From assembly GCF_020379485.1 (NCBI RefSeq), contig NC_063438.1:2790001-2854000 (forward strand): DNA of 64,000 bases, in the 5' to 3' direction. The translations under genes and the position numbers were made by a program. Shown here piece by piece: positions 37,243-50,317 of the stretch (positions are counted from its first letter, which is position 1; each line of letters starts with the position of its first letter). The notes beneath the pieces are model-generated. The model saw only the letters and a program-made list of their open reading frames with translations. It ran no database searches and was not told where the DNA came from. Origin of the DNA: Brassica napus (lineage: Eukaryota; Streptophyta; Magnoliopsida; Brassicales; Brassicaceae).

Positions 37243-39434
37243 TTTTATTTTAATTCTATCAATTTATAAATATTTTACCAGTTACAGCCTGAGTAGTCCT
37301 GCCCATGTACTAAATTTCGTATCAAACGGGTACGTGATGGATAATTTTAAGATACATTCTTAAAGATATTTGGCCATTTAAAATTGTGTTGATTTGCACC
37401 TTCTAAGAAAAAAAGTGCATAGATGCTACGAGACTAGGAGTATATGTTACCAACCGGTTCTAATTACCCTCGATATATGTTATTTATCATTTGTTAAAAT
37501 ATTTTTTTTTATCAAACATTTGTTAAATATTAAGCATCATTATTTAAAGATTAGTGGTATATATACTCTTGTACTATCCTCCCACTTAAACTCTTATATC
37601 CATCTCTTTGCCTTGTTTTTAGGCGACACCATGTAATTTTCTAATATTATTTCAAGTAGATATTTGACCGGTGGATTTTGGAGTTTCAAAAGGAATAATA
37701 GGATATCAGGATCAACCCAGTATGAATATATGAGTTAAATAACGCATGTGTGTATTTATATTATGTCTATTAAATTGTAAAATTATTATAAGATATGTAA
37801 TCCATGTGTTCTTTACCAAATTCGATGAGAATATTATGATATGCGAACAACATTTTGACTGCATGAGTGGAAGAAAAGGTTTCATCAAGCCAATCGATCA
37901 ATGATAATACTATATATAGAGAATATAATTAACTATATAATGCGCTATAAAGAACAAACATAAGGAAAACTGTAGTGAAGTAAAATAATCAATGCTAATC
38001 GAAAATGATCGACTCGTTTTGTACATCCCCAAAATTTGTGGTACCATGTCACTTCCACCTCCTACACTATCTCATAGTATTACGCTATTATATAACTCGA
38101 CGTTGTTATGACTAATCAATCATTAAAAACAAATATAATGTACGATAGGGAGAATTGTCTTTTGACTCATGCATTCATGCCCAGAAACAAATAGTGTGAT
38201 CATGCATATTTTTTTACCTGGCAATGCATGTTAATATACAGAAGCCTTTTATTAAAAAATGTATATACAGGTTTTAAGTTTAAAACTAAAGTTACACGTT
38301 AAGTAGGTTATCATCATCTCCAACTTGTAGGTTCTACCTATAACTAATAATGATGTACTGATGTAGCTTATCAAATACTAAGATATAGTTTTGAAAAGAA
38401 AAACTCAAAATTGGATGATAAAAGTTTTAGATGGTTGTTCAAAAAAATAATTTTAGATGGAACTCCCAACTTCAAAACTTCAATCTTTTGATGGATATAT
38501 ATTTGTTGTGCTTGATTATCATATCATCTATTCATCTCCTCATGAAACTTCTTTAAAATCATCAACATAACCTCCATTTCCATAACATATAAATATATTG
38601 TACTTAACAAAAACATACTGTATATTAACAACAAATTGAACTTTATTTTTAACTTAGAAAATGAATATAGTGTACACACATTTATGATAAGTATAAATAC
38701 ACGTGGAGGAGACATTGAGAAAGCAAGGGGCGTTACCAACTTTCTAAGGGAACGGCGCGTCGGACCCACGTGAAGATTGACGTCACTCTTTTCTTCGATC
38801 TTTCACTCGCTAGGCAGTTACAATCATCATGGCCACATGTACCCTAAGTATTGGTACACGTTACTACATTTTGTTTCCTTTATAACCGAGAGACTAGACA
38901 TTTTGACTCCCGGTTCGGGCGTATCTCGTTTCTAAACCGAACCGAACCCGTCACAACTTGTATTCTACCTTCGTTTACGGTAATTATGGAAGAGAAAGGT
39001 TAATTACTAAATATGGGGATTGATTTTTTCTGAATCAAAAAATATGGGAGTTGATTATTTAACATTGTTGATGCTCTTTTATGAATTTGGAATGAAAGAT
39101 AAGTTGGCAATCGAGTCATCCTATATAGTAAGCGTAACTAATTCATTTAATTAATAACATGTTTATCTTTTACTTAAAATGGTCTTTGATCAATTACGTA
39201 TGCTTTGCATTTTTATTCAACTTTAGGAAATTCGAATATTTATTTGAAACCATTAAGAGCTGGCGTATTTGATTGCCTAATTTAATTAAAGGATGTAAGT
39301 GTAGTTTATCCATATATCTTTTTTTAACGCTAATTTATCCATCTATCTTGTACGTAATTAATAACATAAAAGCAAAAGATAAAGGTAAAGTCGTGAGATA
39401 TCTCCAAAATTACAATTCACATGTAAGCTCACAT

Positions 39435-39620
39435 CACTACAAGAAAAAGAGGTTTTTATAGCGGAGTAGGATAGCGTTTTTTTCGTTTCTGCTATGGTTA
39501 ATATGTAAGTGGGTTTTATATAGCGGTTATAAAATTGTAAACGCTATCTTTAGTTGGGCCGAATTTTAATAGTCATTTTACATAGCACTTTAGTGCGGAA
39601 GCGCTACGAATAAGTTAGGC
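39435..39620. repeat. CACTA left subterminal repeats
   Basis: Motifs TATAGCGGA, ATAGCGTTT, TATAGCGGTT, AACGCTATC, ATAGCACTT and GCGCTACG occur within about 185 bp of the left end. Confidence 0.8.
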
Positions 39621-40254
39621 GGACAAAATTTTCATTTGCCCGGGCTTACCAATTTCACTTAATTCATTTTTTTCTTTTTCGGTTCTTCCCTCTCTCTATC
39701 TCCCCTGAGTTCTCATCTCCCCTCTATCTCTTCGTCTCAATTATTTTCCCGATTGGTCTGACTCTAAAAAATTAATCTCTTCTAATAACACATTAATCTC
39801 CTATTTCTATCTCGTCGTAATGGTTTTCCAGAATCTCTAAAACCCAACAACTGTTCTTCGATTCTGAATCGTAGGTACAATCTCGTCTAATATTTGTATT
39901 TTTTTTTTGTTTCTGATAAACCAATCGTTTATTCCTATTTAACTGGTGGCTGATTTAGGGTTGCATGTCCAATTGATTCGGTCTTTTACTCTTTTGCAGG
40001 GAGCTTTAGATTCAGATCTTCCAAGAAAGGTATCTGTCGTGTATTTTTTTAGGTTTGGCTATAGCTTTTGATTTTGTTTCAATTGAATTATATCATTGCT
40101 TTTATTTTTCAGGTCGTTTAAATCAAAATTGAAGACATTTTTATCAGGTAAAACCAAACCGATTTATACTGATTCTTCTATAAGTTGTCTTTGTCTGTTC
40201 TTGAGGCATAATAAAGTTAGTGTTTTATATACATTTGGTCGGAGCTGTTGTGCG

Positions 40255-43200
40255 ATGGATAAAGCTTGGGTCTGGTTACCAAGGTATAAATGTTACTGTG
40301 TTTTGCTTATATTTTTTTTATTTCATTTACGAAATTGTGCTTCTTAATTAATTTTCATTTGTGTGCATCTGACAGGAATAGTCTCGAGTATGAGCAAGGT
40401 GCAACTGAGTTTGTTTTTTCGTCATCAAGACAATTGGGTGATCTAGTTGAAATGTTCTGCCCTTGCGTTGATTGCCGCAATGTCTGCCATCAATCAAGAG
40501 AGACAGTTTTTGAGCATCTCGTCATCAGAGGGATGGATCAGAAGTACAAGAGATGTAAATATTGGAGTAAGCACGGGGATATAAGGCCAGATAAGACAGC
40601 TGATGTTCAGACGTCTGAAAATGAGGCTTATGAGTTGATGAGGACAGCTTTTATAGCGAGCAATGGCAAGACACCATTTGAGAAGCAGAATTCAGAGGAT
40701 TTTGATGGTATTGAGAGGCCAGAAGAGGACGAGTTTAGGAAGAAGTTAGATGATGCCGAGACTCCACTGTACCCGACATGTCAGAAATACACAAAGGTTG
40801 CTGCTATCATGGGTCTTTACCGTATAAAAGTCAAGAGTGGGATGTCAGAGAGCTATTTCGACCAGCTAATGACATTAGTTCATGACATGCTACCTCCAGA
40901 TAATGTTCTGCCTAAGTCTACGGCTGAGATGAAGAAGTTCTTAAAGGTGTTTGGTTTTGGTTATGATGTCATCCACGCTTGCAAAAATGATTGTATCCTT
41001 TATAGGAAACAGTATGCGGAGTTAGTTTGCTGTCCAAGATGTAGTGAATCAAGATGGGAAAGAGATAAGCACACTGGTGAGGAGAAGAAAGGAGTTCCAT
41101 GTAAGGTGCTTAGGTATTTTCCCATAAAAGAGAGATTCAAGAGGATGTTTAGATCGAAACGGTTGGCTGAGGATTTGTGTTGGCACTTCAACAATGCAAC
41201 TGAAGATGGATCTATGCGGCATCCTGTGGATTCTTTGACTTGGGTTCAGGCAAACGATAAGTGGCCGGAATTTGCTGCTGAAGCAAGAAACCTGAGACTA
41301 GGTCTTTCTACTGATGGGATGAATCCATTCTCGATCCAAAACACCAAGTACAGCACGTGGCCGGTTCTCCTAGTTAACTACAATATGGCGCCAACTCAGT
41401 GCATGAAAGCGGAGAACATTATGTTGACGATGTTGATACCTGGACCAACAGCACCTAGCAACAACATTGACGTGTATCTACAGCCCCTGATAGAGGACCT
41501 CAAGGACTTGTGGACCGAAGGTATTGAAGTTTATGATGCCTTTAAGAAGGAGAGTTTTAATTTAAGAGCTATGCTTCTGTGGAGTATCACAGACTACCCA
41601 GCTTTAGGGACATTAGCTGGATGCAAAGTTAAGGGGAAGCAAGCGTGTATTGTATGTGGGAAGGAGACACCGCATAGATGGCTTAAGTTTAGTAGGAAAC
41701 ATGTATATATGGGCAACAGGAAGCGACTGATGCCTGGTCATCCCTACAGACGTAGAAAGGGTTGGTTTGACAACACAGTGGAGTCTGGTGTTTCAAAGAG
41801 GATTCAGAGTGGGAAAGAAATATTTGACAGCCTTAGAGGATTTAGAAATGATTTTGGAAGACCATTAGCTAAAAAGGGGAAGCGTAAAAGGGCTGAAGCA
41901 GAAGATGACGATGATGAAGCTGCAACAGCTGAAGAAATCGAAGAAGATGATGATTTATGGAGGTGGAAAAAAAAGTCTATCTTCTTTGACTTACCATATT
42001 GGAAGGTATACGTTCTGCTTTACAATTAATTTTATCTTTCTGAATTTATGTAAGCTAATTAAATTGTTTCTGATAATTAACTCTACATAATGTTTGCAGG
42101 AAATGCCTGTCAGGCATAACATAGATGTTATGCACGTCGAGAAGAACGTCTCAGACGCACTACTATCTATTATTATGAATAATGCAAAATCAAAGGATGG
42201 GTTGAAAGCAAGAAAAGATTTAGAAGACATGGGAATCAGGAGCAACTTACATCCAGAGAAGCGTGGGAAGAGAACTTATTTGCCTCCAGCTGCATTCTGG
42301 CTTTCCAAGGAAGAGAAAAAAAAATTCTGTAGACGGCTATCCAAGTTTAGAGGCCCCGATGGATATTGTGCAAATATATCCAATTGTGTCTCGTTGGATC
42401 CTCCCAATATCGGCAGCATGAAGTCACATGACCATCACGTTCTTTTGCAGAACCTTTTTCCTGTGGCATTGAGAGGTTTATTGCCTAAAGGACCTCGGAT
42501 AGCTGTCAATCGTATCTGCAACTACTTCAACAGACTTTGCCAACGAGTTATTGATCCAGAGAAGCTACTGACTCTAGAATCTGAGATTGTAGAAACAATG
42601 TGCCAGTTGGAGAGATTTTTTCCACCATCACTCTTCGACATTATGTTTCACCTTCCTCTCCATCTAGCTAAAGAAGCACGCTTGGGTGGCCCTGTCCACT
42701 TCAGATGGATGTATCCGTTTGAGAGGTAATTTTTTTTTTGTCTTTGTCGTATACTTTCAATAAATAGACTAACTTATATGTTCTGGTATGTAGATATATG
42801 AAGACTCTAAAAGCTTATGTCAAGAATTTTGCACGACCCGAAGCTTGTATGGCTGAGGGATATTTGTCTAGTGAATGCATTGCGTTTTGTATGGAGTTCC
42901 TTCGAAAATCTGTTCCAGTCCAAGAAGCAATTAATAGAAATGAAGATATTGAGGCAATTCAGAATGTCCTTGAAGGAAGACCATTACAGAAAGCTACAGA
43001 AGTAACCCTCACAGATAAGGAGAGAGATATAGCTCATCGTTATATCCTCATGAATACAGCAGTCATGGATCCGTATATTGGGTAAGTAAAACAGCAGTTA
43101 GATATATAAAGTTGTTCTATTTTATACATCGTCTAACTTAAAGAAAGCAGGTTGCATTTGGAAGAACTGCAAGCTACTGATGAAAGATGCGCACAAAATG

Positions 43201-43944
43201 AAACTCTACTGTGGAAATATCACACAGAAAGGTTTCCCCAGTGGATAAAAGATAAGGTAAATGAGCTTATTATATGCTTTAATCTTTACATTTTTGTATG
43301 ATTATTAACTCTGCTACACGTTTCATGTTAATTAGATACCTAATAACTCGAAGGAACATTCGAAAAGGCTGAGATGGCTTGCTTTTGGACCAAGGAATAT
43401 TGCTCACACATACAAGGGATACGTGGTGAATGGACATCGATACCATTGTGATGATGTAAAGCGCAACACACAGAATAGTGGGGTTGCATATGAAGCATTT
43501 TCGATGTGTCGAGCTAGCGCTAAAGATTCTAAGCAAATGGCGGACATGGTAGCTTACTATGGAGTGATAAAGGAGATCATATTGGTGGACTACCACATGT
43601 TCCAAGTTCCCCTGTTTAAGTGTAGTTGGGCTCACAAAGGGAAAGGAGTTAAAGAGGAAGAAGGGTTCACACTTGTCAATCTTCATATGAACCAGTCATC
43701 ATTTGCAAACGATCCATACATTCTGCCATCGCAAGCTAAACAGGTCTTCTATTCTAGAGAAGATGAAAGCTCACCTTGGTATGTTGTTATGCGGGCACCA
43801 CCAAGAGGATACCATGAGTTAGAGACAGAAGAGAAGATCGATTTTGAACCATCAGTCCAGCCAATTGAAGATATAGGATATCAATCTGATGATGAGAGTT
43901 TCTGTGTTAGGGAAGACTGTGAAGGTGTCCTTGTTGATGTTTAG
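40255..43944 (+). CDS. CACTA transposase (Tnp2/TnpD type)
   Basis: Exons 40255-40283, 40376-42005, 42100-42725, 42794-43081, 43151-43256 and 43336-43944 join in frame to 1095 residues. The first exon is tiny (MDKAWVWLP). The N-terminal Transpos_assoc domain follows with FCPCVDCRN (about residues 32-40), then the tnp2 catalytic region. Candidate acidic catalytic residues lie in STDGMNPF (about 322), ITDYPALG (about 415) and IDVMHVEKNV (about 560). C-terminal DUF4218 and DUF4216-like regions follow (for example HRYHCDDVKRNTQNSGV). An acidic Lys-rich insert (about 515-545) includes EAEDDDDEAAT. The enzyme recognises and cuts the CACTA ends together with the TnpA-like partner. No stop or frameshift was seen. 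Confidence 0.92.
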
Positions 43945-43981
43945 ATACTAAAAATTCTAGTTTTGTTTCAGGTTCTCTGCA

Positions 43982-46655
43982 ATGATGAAATCTCAAGCTG
44001 TTACTGAGCAAAACCGTCGCAGTAAGCGTCAAGCAGGTGTTGATGCGAGTCCTGTCGGGTCAGAGGTTCATAAGAAACAAAAGAAGAATGCTCCGAAGGT
44101 TAATGAAAGAGAAGAGAGTGCTGCTAAAGAATCGACTGAGGAAGAGGCGCAAGACGTAGAAGTGGATCAACATTCACCAACTGAAGTTGAAGAACCCATC
44201 CCTGCTTCTAGCAATGGAGTGTCCAACACCGATGACACTCAGACACAGCAATCCGAGATCAAAACGAGGAAGACAAGGGGTCTAACTAAAATGCGCAGAG
44301 TGGCCAAAAATGCAGAGGACAAGGTAGATGTAGAGTTCAACTCCATAGGTGAGCATGTCGGTAGTGGATCAGTGACACTCTCATCCTTTCTTGGTCCTCT
44401 TGTGAGGGAGCATGTGCCAGTATTGCTAGATGACTGGAGACACGTCGAAGAAACAACAAAAGACGCTTTATGGGAAGAGATTCAGGTAATTTTTATAAGT
44501 TTTTTCGCTGCAGTACTAGTTTAAACTATTTTAGTGTTTAACATTTCAATATTTGACAGGGGAGGTTCAACTTGACAGAGGAATGGCAAAAAGATGCAGT
44601 CTTTAAGCAGATGGGTTGCTTGTGGAGGGCCTCGAAATCTAGGCTGACTTCTATAGTCCGTTCTATTAAAAACAAGGCTCAGATACAGAAAATGAAGCCT
44701 AGCAACATCCAATCTTCTTCTGCTTGGAACAGTTGGGTGAAAGCTAGGTGCACCAAAGATTTTAAGGTTAAAGTTAATGATTCTTGATTACTTATACGAT
44801 TTATTTTAGATAAAAGTTATGGTATCTGATGGTTGTGTTAATAGGTACAAAGTGATAAATACAGGAGACTTAGGAAGATTCAAATTCCGCACACAACAAG
44901 CCGAAAAGGCATGAGTCGCCTAGCTCATGAGATGGTATGTTTGTCTAATTCTTTGAATTTGGGAGAAAAGTAATTACTTTATTTGCACCTAAGAAAGTTA
45001 CAAGAACTTTTTTTGATCGAACTTGTAGAAAAGAAACAGCGATGATCCTAAGAAAGTTACTAGAACTAAGGTTTGGGTAGCAGGACATACGTATTCAGAT
45101 GGGAGACCCGTGAATGAAGCACACGCTGAAACTATTGTAAGTATATTATGAATTCTTATTAGTTAAGGATCAAGACTATTTCGTAATGTCTTTGTTTTTT
45201 ATTTGCAGGAAAAGATTAAGACAATTGACAGTGAAATAGATTCTAACTCCTCGGATAACATTGGTGAAGATGCTGTGAGTCAAGTTCTCGGAAAAGAGAG
45301 ACCAGGAAGAGTTAGGGGGATGGGCAGAGGAGCCACTATTACGAAGATGGCTTACTTACAAGCTAGAGACAAACATGTCCAGAAGCTTGAAGCTACTCAA
45401 GCGGAATTAATTACCAAGCTTGAAAAGTTGCAAAATGTTGTTATTGACTTAGCTGGCAAAAAGGTAACTTTCTTATACACTTGTCCAATTAATTGTACTT
45501 GGTGTTTCAATATGACGCTTACTTGTTTTTTTGTTGTTTTAAGACACATAAAGATGATGTTTCTAGTTCTGAAAGAAGCGATGGTAGCAAGAGAGGAATA
45601 AGGTGCCAGATACTGGATTGGATTTCGACTGATGATGTGGTTGTAGGTGAAGGAGAATACTACTCAAGTGAACCCACATATAAGATTGGTCGAATTCCTC
45701 TGGGTCCTAATGCGGCCGCTGTAATTGTCAACTCTGTAGCAGTCGAAGATGCATGTGTCTGGAGACCAACTACAAGTATTGGAACACTTGCTGAAGCTGT
45801 AGGAGTTAAAATTGCATGGCCATCCGACAAGTTAATATTGGACGATGTTATTGACTTCTCAAAACATGCTAACACTGTCGGGTCAGAGGTAAACTGAAAT
45901 TTCTTGTGTTATTTTCAAATTCACATTGAAAATCGATTACTAATAGAATACATTTGGGATGATTATTAGACTATGGATGCATCAGTAGGAAGGGTACAAA
46001 TATTTGATTACTGGAATGTAGAAGATGAGTTGATTGCTGAGGGTGTACTGGTGTCAACTGAAGCTAACCAATTGGTGAACGATATTCCGCTTGGACCGAA
46101 TGCTGCAGTTATAAAAGTTGAAGTAGTTGTTAAAGATTCTGCTTTCTTATGGAGACCAGCGCCTGGAATGTCAAACATGGGTGATGCACTACATCAGATC
46201 ATTGCTTGGCCAATTGATAGGGCACGACTATCTGATACAACTGCTGAATCAACCAAGAAACCTAACGTGGTAAGCTTCAGATGCCAGTTAATTTGTCATC
46301 GATATGTTGCAATTCTGTGATGTTATTGTGATTGTGTTGTGTTGATCTTTTTTTTTTGGTCTTTCAGAGTACTAGTAACAGCACTGGTAGTAGCAACAAA
46401 GTTGGTAGACAGAAGTGTGCTCTCTTGGACTGTCATAACTCTGGACAGACAGTAGCTTGGGGTCGTGTGTTTTCAACAGATCCAGCAGACAAGGTTCATT
46501 TCATCCCTTTAGGTCCCAATGCTTCTAAGGTCATGGTAGAGGTTTCCAAGATGGATGATGCACGAGTGTGGAGACCAAACTCTGAAATTGAAGTCATAGG
46601 TGATGCAGTAGGGAGCACAGTGGCGTGGCCTACTGATAAGGTTGTTTTCATATGA
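43982..46655 (+). CDS. CACTA second protein (TnpA-like, Transposase_24 type) with three C-terminal modules
   Basis: Eight exons, all with phase-0 junctions: 43982-44485, 44560-44766, 44845-44934, 45029-45136, 45209-45463, 45544-45888, 45970-46269 and 46368-46655, giving 698 residues. The N-terminus is a charged, nuclear-type tail (NRRSKRQAG; KKQKKNAPK). The middle resembles the plant Ptta/En/Spm transposase domain (FNLTEEWQKDAVFKQMGCLWR), ending in a coiled coil (residues about 345-400). The last three exons each encode one copy of a module of about 100 residues, sharing IPLGPNA, a VWRP-like motif and AWP-D. It begins 37 bp after the transposase stop. In related elements this protein binds subterminal repeats; the function of the modules is not known to me. 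Confidence 0.88.
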
Positions 46656-47154
46656 GTGATGAGTTGTGAAATTGAGAACTTTCAATTGTCTTAGTACTTT
46701 GTCATAATTATGAGTTTCATGTAATGTTGAACTTAAAATGAGTGTATCTTTATTATAATAAAATTTCTATTTCTAAATCTGAAATTTATGTTTCTAAAAA
46801 TAGTTAAAAATATTTATATATATAAAATATATATAATTATAAATAACGAAACGAAGCTAATTTAAAAGAGTATAGAAACAGTAGCACTTATATAACTGCT
46901 ATGGTAATATTAACTATGGCTTTTTAAAACCGCTATTAAATAATATTTGATCGCGTTAATAAAGCGCTATTATATAATATATAATAGCATTAATAACCCG
47001 CTATTGTATATCGGAATACGATAGCAGCGCGAAAAAGCGCTATCTAAAGTCTTCGACCTATTATAACGGGCGATGACATAGCGCTTGCAATATCGCTATG
47101 GTATCTATAGATAGCGGTTTTCAGCCGCTAAGAAAACCCTTTTTTCTTGTAGTG
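46656..47154. repeat. CACTA right subterminal repeats and end
   Basis: From about 46890 to the right terminus there are at least ten copies of GCTAT, AGCGCTAT or ATAGCG motifs in both orientations. They include CCGCTATT, AAGCGCTATT, GATAGCAGCGCG, ATAGCGCTTG and GATAGCGGTT. The density far exceeds that in flanking DNA. Confidence 0.85.
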
Positions 47155-47597
47155 CATCAATACAGAGAAAGCAAGAATTTTCTTTTTCTTGGAAACTAGA
47201 AGTTTTCACGAGATATTTTCAAGAGAGATAGACTTATAAAATGATAGTTATCTTTTTATTTGTCTTTTGATCTATAAATAGTATATAATTATGCAATTAA
47301 AGGTTTCGAGAAAGAATAAGAGGCTTATCGCATGTTTGCTTCACGCAAACAACAAAATATGAGAGATAAAGAAGAGAGAGAGACAGAGATCGTTCTTTTT
47401 TTTTGTTAGCTTTGTCGTCGCGTGGCTTTAAAGGCTTTCTTCTCTATACTCTCTTCTTTACCAAACCCTAATCTCATTTCTTCACCTCCTCTTCTCAAAA
47501 CTTCCTATCTTCTTCAAGAAAAACACAAAATTTTCTCAATAATTCAAAAACCCTAAAATCAAGACAGAGAAAACAACTCCTTAATCATAGGGTTGTC

Positions 47598-49244
47598 ATG
47601 AGCGGCGGTGGGAACACAATCCCCTCCGTGGGAGGTGCTGGTTGTGGTGGTGGTGGAGGAAGTAGCAGCGGTGGAGGAGGAAGTAGTGGCGGTGGTGGTG
47701 GGCCATGTGGTGCTTGTAAGTTTTTAAGGAGAAAGTGTGTTCCGGGTTGCATATTCGCACCATACTTCGACTCGGAGCAAGGCTCGGCTTATTTTGCGGC
47801 AGTGCATAAAGTTTTCGGGGCAAGCAACGTCTCAAAGCTTCTCTTACACATACCGGTTCATCGACGGGCCGATGCAGTTGTAACCATTTGCTATGAAGCT
47901 CAGGCTCGGATACGGGATCCTATCTATGGTTGCGTTGCTCACATATTTGCTCTTCAGCAACAGGTAATAAATTAATTGCTAAATATTATTAAAATGTGTT
48001 GGAAATCACTATATAAGAAACATGCTAATTGAATTAAACTAACCACAGATTACTTTGATGACAGTTACGTTTTATTTTCTTTTCCAAAGTAGCAAACTTC
48101 AGTTTCATTTAGGAATAATATATTTAAAACTCATGAAAATTCGTTTGATTAAGAACAATTTGTTTGTATGAAATGAAATCCTCTTAGTTTATCGAGAGTT
48201 TGTCACTTTCTTGATCTTTCTTGGTTTTGTAATCTTCTGCTTTGAGTATAAAGGGAAAAAAGCATGGTTGTCTGGTAGATTTACTGTTGATCTTGTTTAA
48301 ATAATGTTTTGGTAAGTATATAAAAATGATACGGTCGTCGGGAGTTTTTTTTTGCTGGTTTTCGGGAAATGGTCGGGGTACAATTTTAATGTGTTAATAC
48401 GTATACATACTAATATATATATATATATATATTCATTTTAAAGGTGGAGAAAATTATATATCAGTGTAAATTGTTTTCTCTATCGCTAAAAATAAACAAA
48501 TCATTTGGTTTATTTTGATTTGACTTCATGCATATATATCATAAAAGGGGATGAATTTGTATGATGCGTGTCATTTTTATAATTTACATTGTATGAATGT
48601 TAATATTTCTACATAAGTTCGCCTAACAACCTTAACAATCGAACATGCATTGAGTCCATATCTAATCGATAAAGTTAACGAAGGCGAATAAAAGGTAATT
48701 AGTCAATGTTTTAGGTAAGTAATAAGTACATGCAATCGTTTTTTTGAAACTACACGTAGTAACTATTTCGGGATGATTAGACTATCGTCACGTTAAGCGT
48801 ATGAAACGTTAAAACTAAGAATTAATTAACTTGTAAATGTATATATAGGTGGTGAATCTACAGGCAGAAGTTTCTTACTTACAATCCCATTTGGCATCCC
48901 TAGAGCTACCTCAGCCGCAAACGCGACCACCACCCATAACGCAACCACAACCGCTCTTCTTCACTCCGCCTCCGCCTCTTTCCATAACAGATTTGCCCGC
49001 ATCAGTCTCACCATACGATTTAGCCACTATAGTCGATCCACCGACGTCGTGGGCTACACAACAACGAAGATTTGTTGATCCACGTAACCAATACGGTGGA
49101 TCATCATCGTCTTCTTCCGCTGCCGTGGGGCTCGGTGGTGGAAACAGTGACCTTCAAGCATTAGCACATGAGCTCCTACATAGACAAGGATCTCCTCCAC
49201 CTGCAGCTACCGACGGCTCGCCGTCTCGGTCAATGTCTAGATGA
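47598..49244 (+). CDS. LBD18: LOB-domain transcription factor, LBD18-like
   Basis: Exon 1 (47598-47963) and exon 2 (48849-49244) give 253 residues. A Gly/Ser-rich N-terminus (about residues 11-35) leads into the LOB domain: C-x2-C-x6-C-x3-C ([15 protein letters not shown]), GAS block ([10 protein letters not shown]) and a leucine-zipper-like part opening exon 2 ([14 protein letters not shown]). The intron after ALQQQ is at the conserved site. The C-terminus is Pro-rich then Ser-rich. LBD18 (At2g45420) is an auxin-responsive activator in lateral root formation. Here its start lies 444 bp from the end of the CACTA insertion, so much of the ancestral upstream region has been pushed about 7.7 kb away. 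Confidence 0.95.
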
Positions 49245-50317
49245 GTTTGGCTTTGATCAATATATCTGCTCTTTGTTATTAGGAAAATTAAATTACTACT
49301 CAATAAATTTAATTTTCTCTAAATATTATAAGGACCTATTGATTATAATTTTCTGACATTTACCTATAATACTGTATTTCCTTTTTTCTCCAGTGAGTAA
49401 TTCTTATGTTCCCTTGATTCTAATATATACTCATGCATGTAATATGCTGCCGTGTATACCATCTTCATGTTCCCATCTTCATATTTCCGCCTCGGGAATT
49501 TTTTCACAAGGCCCTTTCGCCACCGTGGGCCTTATCCTTCCATTCTTATATGTTTTATTTTTCCAGTAGGGAGATAAACTTATGTTAAAATAACCAGGTT
49601 CATTTCACATTTTTCGATTCAGATTAAACCAAAATGTAAATACACATAACGTAAGTCCGATTTCGAGATGTAATAATATCCCACATCGTGTGGGATATAT
49701 GTTCTTAGGACATTGCATGGGCAATCTTCCACTTTTAAACTAGCTTTTGGGTATCAGCATATAATTTTTTATATAAACAGTTTCTTACTTTGTGACAAAA
49801 AAAAAAAAAACAGTTTTTTACTTATGTAGCATGTATTGTGGTCCATATCGTTGTGGTATGTTCGAAATGTTGGGTTTGAAATATTTCCGTTGGACCGTTG
49901 TGGAATATATGTTCTTGAGCAATATATATGTATGGACAATTATCTAATTTTAAGCTAATTTTTGGGTATGAATTAGGTAATTCACTAATAACTAATAAGA
50001 TTTGGCTATGCTCTTCTTACTCGTCCATGTCGTCCTACATATTATTGGGCCTGTGACATAGATCCTTAATGGACTGGAAGAAGTTAGTGAGGCGGGCTGA
50101 AAGACTTCATCATTTATTATGGATTAAGCTTTAATTATTTTATACTAAAATTAAGAGTATATTTATATTTTTTACATACTCGTTTTTTACTTATAAGTAC
50201 GTGACTCTCATACGAAGTGAATAATGATATTTCAAGGATATATATAATGCATCAGCATATGATATCTGCTGTAAGAAAAAGCATATTATATCTTAGATTT
50301 TCATATGATGATCATGA
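49245..50317. other. LBD18 downstream DNA with TRIM-like LTR remnants
   Basis: Two degenerate copies of a retroelement-like sequence lie at about 49675-49755 and 49890-49980. Both contain GGATATATGTTCTT or GAATATATGTTCTT, then a GGACAATT or GGGCAATC core, and then TAAGCTAATTTTTGGGTAT or a close match. They look like the two LTRs of a decayed miniature element. Poly-A and AT-rich DNA fill the rest. No gene was found. Confidence 0.45.

Larger units (their letters stand above)
34200..39434. other. Intergenic DNA between LBD19 and the CACTA element
   Basis: Mostly AT-rich and gene-free. It contains the CT run at 34729 and a foldback element at 37036. A partly duplicated AAATAGGAGCGTT lies near 36005 and 36037, separated by an A tract. 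A less AT-rich portion with ACGTG and CACGTG-type boxes lies at 38690-38990. Part of this was presumably the shared LBD19/LBD18 control region before the transposon arrived. Confidence 0.5.
39435..47154 (+). mobile_element. Complete CACTA (En/Spm) DNA transposon
   Basis: The left end is CACTACAAGAAAAAGAGG at 39435 and the right end, on the minus strand from 47154, is CACTACAAGAAAAAAGGG. The 3-bp target duplication is CAT on both sides (39432-39434 and 47155-47157). Both subterminal regions are packed with ATAGCG and AGCGCTAT motifs in direct and inverted order, the expected binding sites for the element's own TnpA-like protein. The 7,720-bp element carries two plus-strand genes with frames that I could join without stops: a Tnp2-type transposase and a second protein. 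It may therefore be autonomous. Confidence 0.95.
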
